Positions 25,519 to 30,721 of a DNA stretch of 30,721 nucleotides are shown here, piece after piece. Positions within the stretch are counted from its first letter, which is position 1. Each line of letters opens with the position of its first letter. A program made the position numbers and the translations under genes. Origin of the DNA: Fimbriimonadaceae bacterium (GTDB taxonomy: Bacteria; Armatimonadota; Fimbriimonadia; Fimbriimonadales; Fimbriimonadaceae); contig JAIBBE010000055.1 of the NCBI GenBank assembly GCA_019694835.1, positions 1-30,721 on the forward strand, written 5' to 3'. The notes under the pieces were generated by a model. That model saw nothing but the letters and a program-made list of their open reading frames with translations. It was not told where the DNA came from and ran no database searches.

Positions 25519-26136
25519 TTGAATAGAACTGTGTTTGCGATCGTGGCACTTGGTTCAGCCGGGTTCTTGCCGACCGTGGCTCACGCTTGGTGCTTTGCCG
25601 ACAGGAATTGCGCCACTGACAACTCTGTATGCGACATGGGATCAAATACCACCGAACGTCTTGGTAGCAAGACGTTTGTTTCGGCCAAGGCTCCTCGAAA
25701 GGTCGAGATTTATCAGCGCTTGGCCTACCGGGAGATCGTTGACCACTGCACGAATGGGCAGGTGCTGATCTTGCGCAGTGACGGAAGTCTGAGTATTGAT
25801 TCCCCAGTATTGAACGAAGTCGCGAACCGCGTATGCACTGTCGCGGCGGTGGAGCGTACGCCGGTACAGTCGCGTGATCCGATGAGCAAGGAGACGCTGA
25901 ATGGATTCGAGTTGCGCTGTCGAATCTCAAAGCTGTACCAGTTCCGCGAGGATCTGAGAGAGATAGAGGCGAAGGAAAGCACCGATCAGCTCCTTGCTGA
26001 AGGCAATCGCCAGGTCGAGGCGAATCGGACCGCTCGCGTTGATGTGCTCCCGACGAAACCTTCATCCCAGAATCCCGAGTGCGGAAAGGTCGGCTGGGGT
26101 GTCTTCCTCGGCGGAGGGAAGTGTGCCAACAAGTGA
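25519..26136 (+). CDS. Exported cysteine-containing protein of unknown function
   Basis: The protein is about 205 residues with a signal peptide (hydrophobic core FAIVALGSAGFLPTV, cleavage after AHA). The mature N terminus, WCFADRNCATDNSVCDMG, has three Cys; others occur in DHCTNG, RVCTVAA and ELRCRIS, and two more in the C-terminal CGKVGWGVFLGGGKC. The start is uncertain. A TTG at 25519 with GACGGGA just upstream places the signal peptide correctly, with TTG 25516 and GTG 25531 as alternatives; a frame from ATG 25396 would add a second hydrophobic segment and lacks a ribosome site. The gene is followed without a gap by a membrane protein. Secretion and cysteines suggest an envelope role in mating; no family was recognised. 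Confidence 0.65.
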   Translation: MNRTVFAIVALGSAGFLPTVAHAWCFADRNCATDNSVCDMGSNTTERLGSKTFVSAKAPRKVEIYQRLAYREIVDHCTNGQVLILRSDGSLSIDSPVLNEVANRVCTVAAVERTPVQSRDPMSKETLNGFELRCRISKLYQFREDLREIEAKESTDQLLAEGNRQVEANRTARVDVLPTKPSSQNPECGKVGWGVFLGGGKCANK

Positions 26137-26471
26137 TTGGTTCCCTTGAACGGCGTCTAATTCTTTCCCAATTTTCTGAAGTGTCGTTGCAGGCGATTCG
26201 TACCGCGCTCCTCGCCTTCCTTCTGGTATTCGTCCGAGCACAACCCGGCCTAGTGAGGTTCAACGATCTGGATTTTCGCTTTGTCTCGATTCGCGCTCAT
26301 GCGGTTGCAATCGTGTCCTGGTTGGCTCTCGTTCTTCTCGTCTTGATTCTGTCGGGTGAACTGGCCGTCTATGCAGTAATCGCGGCGTCGGCATGGGGCA
26401 CCCTCTGTTTGGTCAAGATCGTGGTTGTACTCGGCGTCGAGAGTTCTCGCCGCGCTCAGTTGGATGAATGA
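26133..26471 (+). CDS. Small multi-span inner-membrane protein; positional candidate for entry exclusion (TraS/Eex)
   Basis: The 112-residue product has three hydrophobic segments (about 16-34, 50-68 and 70-94) and short charged ends (SLERR near the N terminus, SSRRAQLDE at the C terminus). The GTG at 26133 overlaps the TGA of the upstream gene, with GGAGGGAAG about 11 bases upstream; a GTG at 26121 is too close to that site. In F the inner-membrane exclusion gene traS follows traG, and in SXT/R391 eex lies there too. These proteins are small, membrane-bound and share little sequence, so this gene is a positional candidate only. A plain membrane protein of unrelated function is equally compatible with what is seen. 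Confidence 0.6.
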   Translation: MIGSLERRLILSQFSEVSLQAIRTALLAFLLVFVRAQPGLVRFNDLDFRFVSIRAHAVAIVSWLALVLLVLILSGELAVYAVIAASAWGTLCLVKIVVVLGVESSRRAQLDE

Positions 26472-26607
26472 CTCTGCCTGGTTTTGGCTTTCTGGGCCGG
26501 CCGCGAAACCGCCCGCTTTTTGTCTCTATTCTTCCTAGTAGTTCCGATGGAAGTTTGTTTATTGTCTCCTGGCCGTCACACGTTTTCACTCACCCAGGAG
26601 CGCGAAC

Positions 26608-27657
26608 ATGTCTGAAATAGAGGGCGTGACTCAGACCACGCCAGCTCCGTCCCCGCAACCACCTGCCAGCAACTCAGACCCGCTCCTCGGCGCATCGCTT
26701 GCCCCGACGATGCTCGAGCTGGTCAAGGAAATGGGGGCGCAGCGCGCAGCGCTCGTCGAAGAGCGCAAAGAAGCTGCCAAGGAGCGAAAGTCCGAGAACC
26801 GGTGGCGACGGGGCTTTCAGTTGCTCGTTTTTGGAACGCCGCTCCTTTACTTCTTCTTCTTTCTCAGTTCCGCGGGCTTTGGACTGGGGCCTTTTTCCGA
26901 CGTCGTGGGCGTAGTGAAGGTCCACGGGGAGATCGCCTCCGGCAGGCTTGCGTCGGCCGACAAGATCATTCCGGCCCTTGAGCGCGCATTCGAGAGTGAG
27001 CATGTCAAGGCGGTCGTTCTTTCGATTGACTCGCCCGGTGGCGCGCCGGCCGAGGCCGAGCGAATCTACAGCTCGATCGCCCGATTGAAGAAGCGGAACA
27101 ATAAACCGGTCTACTCGGTGATCAACAATCTCGGCGCCTCGGCCGCCTACATGATCGCGATGCACACGGATAAGGTCATCGCCGGCAACAATTCACTGGT
27201 CGGGTCGATCGGTGCGATCATGGAGCAATTCCAGCTAGACCGCACGCTGGCCCGCGCGGACGTTACCCAGGTAGTCTATGCGTCCGGCAAGCTGAAGGCC
27301 TTCATGAATCCTTACACCGCAATGTCCGCTGAGATGGACGTCAAGGCGAAGGCGCTTGTCGGCCAGTACGGTGCCATGTTCGTCAAGGATCTGCAGCAAA
27401 GCCGGGGCACATCACTCAAGGCCGGTGTCGACTTCAGTACCGGTGAGCTGTGGAGTGGCGTGGAAGCCAAGGAAATCGGCTTGGTCGATTCCATCTCGAC
27501 CATGGAGGATGTCGTCGCCTCGAACTGGGGGCTCGGCACATACGAGTTCGGACCGAGCCAGACGGTTTTTGCTCTGATCTTCGGTTCGATTGGATCGTCG
27601 TTGGATTCAGCCTTTGAACGCGTGCTTTCCCGAGCCGCGAACCCTCGTCTTCGCTGA
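26608..27657 (+). CDS. Membrane-anchored S49-family serine peptidase (SppA-like)
   Basis: This signal-peptide-peptidase-like protease has 349 residues, the single-domain size. A hydrophilic cytoplasmic N terminus with a charged helix (about 37-66, EERKEAAKERKSE) precedes one membrane segment (about 70-92), so the catalytic domain lies outside the inner membrane. The Clp-like fold has SIDSPGG (139-145) and the nucleophile in NNLGASAAYMIA (S178). The Lys general base is expected in VYASGKLKAF (K228 or K230). Most SppA proteins have Ser-Gly-Gly-Tyr where this one has Ser-Ala-Ala-Tyr. AGGAG lies seven bases before the ATG, after a 136-base A+T-richer gap, so it may have its own promoter. S49 peptidases recur beside plasmid transfer regions; likely substrates are leftover signal peptides or a transfer protein. 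Confidence 0.9.
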   Translation: MSEIEGVTQTTPAPSPQPPASNSDPLLGASLAPTMLELVKEMGAQRAALVEERKEAAKERKSENRWRRGFQLLVFGTPLLYFFFFLSSAGFGLGPFSDVVGVVKVHGEIASGRLASADKIIPALERAFESEHVKAVVLSIDSPGGAPAEAERIYSSIARLKKRNNKPVYSVINNLGASAAYMIAMHTDKVIAGNNSLVGSIGAIMEQFQLDRTLARADVTQVVYASGKLKAFMNPYTAMSAEMDVKAKALVGQYGAMFVKDLQQSRGTSLKAGVDFSTGELWSGVEAKEIGLVDSISTMEDVVASNWGLGTYEFGPSQTVFALIFGSIGSSLDSAFERVLSRAANPRLR

Positions 27658-27692
27658 CCCAAGTGCGGAGATCGCCGGTGCCCGATACGACT

Positions 27693-28220
27693 TCAGGCGG
27701 TCCGGCGCTTGTCACATTCCTGCAGATACGCGCAATCGCCGCAAAGCCCCTTTGCAGCGCTGGACCGTGGCTCGGTGTGACCGTCGAGAATGGCCAGCCG
27801 CCGATCGCGCAAGGCAAGAATCTCGCGCTCTCCTAGCAGATTCACTGTGTGCAGCTTTCGCGTGCGATCACGGATCGATTCGGTGAGAACAAATCCGGTC
27901 TCGCTGACAGTGCGTTTCGCAACGTCCTCGATCGCCAGTTTTTGAACCGAGAGCTCGATGATGTCGGAGCGATAGACCCGATGGAAACCCCGCGTCTTGA
28001 GTTCGAGCAGCTCGACCACGTCATCGTTCAGATAGCCTCGGTCTACCTTGGCCACCAGGCCATGGCGTTCTGAGCGGAATTCCCGCTCAGAGAAAAGCAA
28101 CTGCTTCGAAGCGAAGGCTGGTCCTGCCCATTCGTCGCCTCTAGTGGAGCGCGTCAGGTTTGAGTGAGCGAGCGCGCCGACGACGGCGACGATGACAATC
28201 AGAATGACAATGAGGGACAC
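27693..28220 (-). CDS. Membrane-anchored Cas4/RecB-like nuclease, C-terminal part (PD-(D/E)XK core plus Cys triad)
   Basis: The 175-residue protein begins with a hydrophobic anchor (about 2-18). From residue 53 it reads like the core of a Cas4-type PD-(D/E)XK nuclease: GLVAKVDRG with D60, then LLELKTR with E73 and K75, giving a D-x12-E-x-K spacing. A helix with SVQKLAIE (Q93) stands in the place of the QhxxY motif. The C terminus has CGDCAYLQEC (C160, C163, C169), matching the three clustered Fe-S cysteines of Cas4. The usual first Cys and the N-terminal H motif are absent here but are encoded by the preceding gene. GTG start with GGGAGG four bases upstream; it lies 33 bases after the preceding gene. 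Nuclease activity and the cluster are inference. Confidence 0.8.
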   Translation of the reverse strand: MSLIVILIVIVAVVGALAHSNLTRSTRGDEWAGPAFASKQLLFSEREFRSERHGLVAKVDRGYLNDDVVELLELKTRGFHRVYRSDIIELSVQKLAIEDVAKRTVSETGFVLTESIRDRTRKLHTVNLLGEREILALRDRRLAILDGHTEPRSSAAKGLCGDCAYLQECDKRRTA

Positions 28221-28253
28221 AGAGCCTCCCAGCGAACGTCGGCGGCTATCTTT

Positions 28254-28736
28254 TCATAGGTCTGGCAAGGTCGAGGGCCCAGCCACCTTGTCAGCCCAGC
28301 GTGCAATCGGCCTGAGAAGTGCCGCTACGACTCGCTTACTGCCAGATCGCGTTTGCAGAAAGCTGGCCAAAGCTGGCGACCATTTGTAATAGAACGCAAC
28401 GAAGGCGCGGCCACTTCGGTTCGTCATCAACACCCTGTCACGGAACCGTCGCAACGCTTCGGTTTCCGGTGCTTCCCCGAAAACCGCGCAAGCGATAAAG
28501 CAGCGTTTGTCGACCGGTTCGGAAGTCGATACGCCAGGCTGCCGAGCTACGGCGTCGCGGTGAAAGTCCAGATGGCGAGCGGTGCCCCGGTCCGCCGCTC
28601 GCTGTTGCCCGACAGATTGGCGCCGCCCGAGTTTCGAGGTCAGCAGGATCCGCTGCTCGCAAACGCCCATCTGCGCAAGATCGGTCGCGCTTGTGAATTC
28701 CCGTGATCGCCGTCCGCCTTTTCGAGCCTCATTCAC
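28254..28736 (-). CDS. Cas4-like N-terminal segment fused to a CFI-box domain
   Basis: The 160-residue protein has two parts. Residues 12-65 (FTSATDLAQMGVCEQRILL, then RGTARH) follow the N-terminal pattern of Cas4/RecB-family nucleases: a Ser/Thr-start helix, a Cys in CEQR (C26) that would be the first Fe-S ligand, and the RGxxxH motif (H55). Residues 79-146 start with CFIACAVFGEAPETEALRR and continue RFRDRVLMTNRSGRAFV and YYKWSPALASFL. I recognise this as the CFI-box domain usually found at protein C termini, of unknown role. The catalytic D/ExK residues are missing and are encoded by the next gene. The GTG start lies three bases after the stbB stop, so the gene is in the parM operon, although its ribosome site is weak. 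Confidence 0.75.
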   Translation of the reverse strand: MNEARKGGRRSREFTSATDLAQMGVCEQRILLTSKLGRRQSVGQQRAADRGTARHLDFHRDAVARQPGVSTSEPVDKRCFIACAVFGEAPETEALRRFRDRVLMTNRSGRAFVAFYYKWSPALASFLQTRSGSKRVVAALLRPIARWADKVAGPSTLPDL

Positions 28737-28739
28737 GAT

Positions 28740-29006
28740 TCAGTCTTCCGTCTTCCCCGCTATCATGTCACCGAGTAGGCTTCCATTTGTACATTCCGGG
28801 CTTGACGCGTCTGCAGCCGGGCGCCTTTTCGGTCCCTCTCCGAATCCGCATTCCGCGTTGTGGCCGGTCAGGACAAGCACTTTCAGCCGATTCGCGCGTG
28901 GAATCCCCTTTGGCACGGACGCCAGCGCGTCGAACAGCCGCGGGCATTCGTCCCGTCTCAGCTTGTAATGGACGGTGATCTCGTCCGATTCGTTCCCACC
29001 CGTCAT
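28740..29006 (-). CDS. stbB: StbB/ParR-like plasmid stability protein
   Basis: This 88-residue protein directly follows the ParM-like gene, with its ATG overlapping that stop (ATGA). The N-terminal part has ITVHYKLRRDECPRLFDALA and SVPKGIPRANRLKVLV. This strand-helix-helix pattern is typical of StbB/ParR small adaptor proteins that link the centromere to the actin filament. The C-terminal 35 residues look disordered. ParR-type proteins also bind the promoter of their own operon, so the palindromes upstream of parM are natural candidate sites. The family assignment combines a recognisable pattern with operon context and was not checked against a database. Confidence 0.7.
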   Translation of the reverse strand: MTGGNESDEITVHYKLRRDECPRLFDALASVPKGIPRANRLKVLVLTGHNAECGFGEGPKRRPAADASSPECTNGSLLGDMIAGKTED

Positions 29007-30034
29007 GACGAGACACCGCCAGCCTCTGGCACCGTAGCCCGTCTCGCGCGCTGCTCAAGAAGTTCCTCGGCGAGGCACTGAAAACCTCTCAAGTTCGCGA
29101 ACACCGGTTCCTGCATGTCGGTGATGGTGTGCTTTGGGAACGCGGCCTTGACTGCAGCCTTGAAGAGTTGCGCGCCGCCGCCGACAAGCAGAATGTTCTG
29201 GATCGCCGGAACGTCGCGTACGTGTTCCTGCATCCGTGCGATGGCTTCTTGGGTGATCTTGTCCGCGATTGGCTTGTATTTTTGCATCGGGTAGGACTTC
29301 TGGTAGAGCGTGAGCGGCCGGCGCGTTCGAATCGCGCGGTCGATCGCCTCAAGGTCCCGATATTCTTCGCCGAGGTCCGCCGTAATCGCGTCAGCGATCG
29401 CAGTCAGAATGTCGTGCATGCCGCGGTCCGTTGAGGAGCTCTGGCCCTGCAGCAGCACCATGCCCCGGCTTACCAACCAGTCGAATGTGCGCTGCCCTGG
29501 GTCAATGACGAGGTTTAGATCCCCCTTCCTTACCGATTCCTGTCCGGTTGTCATGCTGTAGTAGGCGAGAGCGCCCTGTGGTTGGGCGAAGACCCGGACG
29601 CTATCGACGGTCACGCGCTTGCCGTCCGCTAACTCGTGTTCTCCGGTCCACATGCGTTCGAGGACGGCGCGCTTGGTGGTCAGGTGTTTCACGGGCAGGC
29701 CCATTACCAGGACCCGGATCCTCTCCTCGTTGATGTAGGTGAGCGCACCTTTGACAAAGGCCTGATACTCCGGCGTGTCGACGTAACCGTCGTGCATGTT
29801 GGTTGCTCGATACCGCCCGCGCGCCGCAGAAACACCCGGCCCAACTTCGTGGAACATGCCGGCGACCGGCACAGCCACGGTATCCCGCTTTTCACCGAGT
29901 ACGTTTCTCGTTGGATCGATGGTGTTCCAATGCGACTGAGAGGGAAACAATCCGCAGCGGATCTCCCCGTTCTTCGCATACGTGTACTTCGTGTTCCCGT
30001 AGCCGACGTCGATTGCTCTCGCGATCTGTGTCAT
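29003..30034 (-). CDS. parM: ParM/StbA-like actin-family ATPase for plasmid segregation
   Basis: The 343-residue protein has actin-fold motifs in order: phosphate-1 AIDVGYGNTKY (D9), phosphate-2 LVIDPGQRTFDW (D178) and the adenosine motif LLVGGGAQLF (282-291). The size and the unusual DPGQRT loop, in place of the D-x-G-G-x-T seen in R1 ParM, are closer to the ALP_N/StbA/PRTRC-D group. Such proteins polymerise with ATP and push or pull plasmid copies apart. The ATG at 30034 has GAGGA six to seven bases upstream; an upstream in-frame ATG at 30079 would add 15 His/Arg-rich residues without support. It heads a reverse-strand operon of four genes. A palindromic region lies 120 to 200 bases upstream of its start. 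Confidence 0.9.
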   Translation of the reverse strand: MTQIARAIDVGYGNTKYTYAKNGEIRCGLFPSQSHWNTIDPTRNVLGEKRDTVAVPVAGMFHEVGPGVSAARGRYRATNMHDGYVDTPEYQAFVKGALTYINEERIRVLVMGLPVKHLTTKRAVLERMWTGEHELADGKRVTVDSVRVFAQPQGALAYYSMTTGQESVRKGDLNLVIDPGQRTFDWLVSRGMVLLQGQSSSTDRGMHDILTAIADAITADLGEEYRDLEAIDRAIRTRRPLTLYQKSYPMQKYKPIADKITQEAIARMQEHVRDVPAIQNILLVGGGAQLFKAAVKAAFPKHTITDMQEPVFANLRGFQCLAEELLEQRARRATVPEAGGVSS

Positions 30035-30156
30035 GACTGGTCCTCGTGTCCGGTGTTGGTCGTGATGCGGTCTATTCAAGACGAATTCATCCCGACTGGG
30101 CAGGCGAAATAGAGCCGAAAAGCGCGGGGTTTCGGCATCAGCCCCCCTTCTCCGAT

Positions 30157-30179
30157 GGACGCGCGTGACACGCGCGTCC
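30157..30179. repeat. 23-bp perfect palindrome (11-bp arms, 1-base centre), candidate centromere or operator
   Basis: GGACGCGCGTG and CACGCGCGTCC flank a single A at 30168. A related copy of one arm, GGACGCGCGT, recurs at 30221-30230, and CGACGCGC follows directly at 30179-30186. It lies 123 bases upstream of the parM start, where StbB/ParR-type proteins bind to mark the centromere and repress the operon. Function is inferred from position and symmetry only. Confidence 0.55.
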
Positions 30180-30379
30180 GACGCGCATCGTTCTTAGCCT
30201 TGAAATCGCGCAATCTCGCGGGACGCGCGTCTGGCGCCCGTCCGACGGCAAAAGGCGATGAACGCCCGGAAATCCATTCGGCATTGCTCTTCAAAAACCT
30301 GAGGAAGAAACCTCTTAGTCAAGTCGCGGTCCGCAGAGGCGTTTTCAACCTGATCACCACCTGAGCACACTATTTCGTC

Positions 30380-30409
30380 TTGACAAGTTGATTTTCGACG
30401 CCGGATACT
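30380..30409 (+). promoter_or_regulatory. Sigma70-like promoter directed rightward
   Basis: TTGACA at 30380-30385 is a perfect -35 box; an 18-base spacer leads to GATACT at 30404-30409, four of six matches to TATAAT including the key A and final T. It points away from parM, towards sequence with no clear gene before the window ends, so it may serve a gene beyond the edge or a small RNA. Confidence 0.4.
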
Positions 30410-30721
30410 TCGCACAGTGCTGCGGGTTCCTGCGCCCGCGCCCCTGTCAAGAGGGCAAAGCAGGCGGCTCCTGCGCCGTGCCGTCGTCGAGTCCTGAGAG
30501 GCAGACGACCGGTGTCAAGTCAGGCGTTGCGAACGACATTCGCCCTGAAAGAGACCGTCGAGGTCGAACGCCCGCAAAGGGCATCGTCACCCGATCAGCT
30601 GTTGATCGTCATTGTTCCCCCGGCGCCATGGAGCGCCCGCCGAAGTGTCCCGCCGAGAGCGGACCCATAGCTGCGCCTGAACGATGTTGTCCACCCGCAC
30701 GTGAGTGCGCCGGTCGCCTTT

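Larger units (their letters stand above)
30035..30721. other. Gene-poor region upstream of parM (687 bases)
   Basis: No reading frame here has both a ribosome site and a protein-like composition. The region contains the 23-bp palindrome at 30157-30179, a related self-complementary GACGCGCGTC at 30222-30231, a sigma70-like promoter at 30380-30409 and several short hairpins: GCAGG/CCTGC at 30460-30474 and GCCC/GGGC at 30570-30582. A frame on the reverse strand is open from the window edge to a TGA at 30587-30589 (44 codons), which might be the end of a gene outside the window. Confidence 0.5.

Noticed and set aside
26505..26525. G+C-rich stretch followed by TTTTT, possible terminator before the S49 peptidase
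   Set aside because: No continuous stem of six or more pairs could be drawn next to the T-run.
30587..30721. Reverse-strand frame of 44 codons open to the window edge, followed by a small hairpin
   Set aside because: It could be the end of a gene outside the window, but all three reverse frames stay open for 35 or more codons here and the composition is not decisive.
27693..30721. CRISPR locus suggested by the Cas4-like motifs
   Set aside because: No spaced direct repeats and no other cas gene are visible; Cas4-like nucleases also occur outside CRISPR systems.

Overview
The window is about 30.7 kb of moderately high-G+C DNA that is almost wholly a conjugation module. It carries an F-type (MPF_F) type IV secretion system with a MobH/TOL-SXT style relaxase end, coupling protein and DUF4400 protein, followed by a plasmid-maintenance operon on the opposite strand. 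Dense GTG/ATG starts overlapping stops, good Shine-Dalgarno sequences and gene content point to a beta- or gammaproteobacterial host, but nothing here fixes the genus. The element could be a conjugative plasmid or an SXT-like ICE; the ParM/StbB-type partition genes favour a plasmid or an ICE that replicates when excised. I see no rRNA, tRNA, insertion sequence or CRISPR array.

Layout. 1-2964 (+): 3' end of a probable MobH relaxase, traD and a DUF4400 membrane protein. 3127-5070 (+): a small protein with an internal duplication, a VirB1-like lytic transglycosylase, an OmpA-domain lipoprotein and a small basic protein. 5103-24998 (+): one long transfer operon in the order prepilin (traA), traL, traE, traK, traB, dsbC, traV, traC, trbI-like, S26 signal peptidase (trhF/TraF-like), small periplasmic protein, traW, traU, trbC, traN, small periplasmic protein, traF, traH, traG. 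A perfect 10-bp-stem hairpin follows traG. 25046-26471: three genes of unknown function, namely a reverse-strand membrane protein, a Cys-containing exported protein and a small multi-span membrane protein in the position of an entry-exclusion gene. 26608-27657 (+): a membrane-anchored S49 (SppA-like) peptidase.

30034 down to 27693 (-): a tightly packed operon of ParM-like actin ATPase, StbB/ParR-like small protein, a protein joining the N-terminal part of a Cas4/RecB-type nuclease to a CFI-box domain, and a membrane-anchored protein carrying the rest of that nuclease (D...ExK, Q motif and a Cys triad). I read the last two as one Cas4-like PD-(D/E)XK nuclease divided between two genes. 30035-30721 has no convincing gene but holds a 23-bp palindrome with related half-sites (candidate centromere/operator) and a good sigma70-like promoter pointing right.

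How it works together: the relaxase and TraD process and deliver the DNA strand. TraA, L, E, K, B, V, C, W, U, F, H and TrbC/TrbI build the pilus and envelope channel. TraN and TraG stabilise mating pairs. DsbC and TraF, both with intact CPYC, supply disulfide chemistry for the Cys-rich TraN, TraU and TraH. The transglycosylase and OmpA lipoprotein deal with peptidoglycan, and ParM/StbB handle stable inheritance. The split nuclease is the most unusual item.
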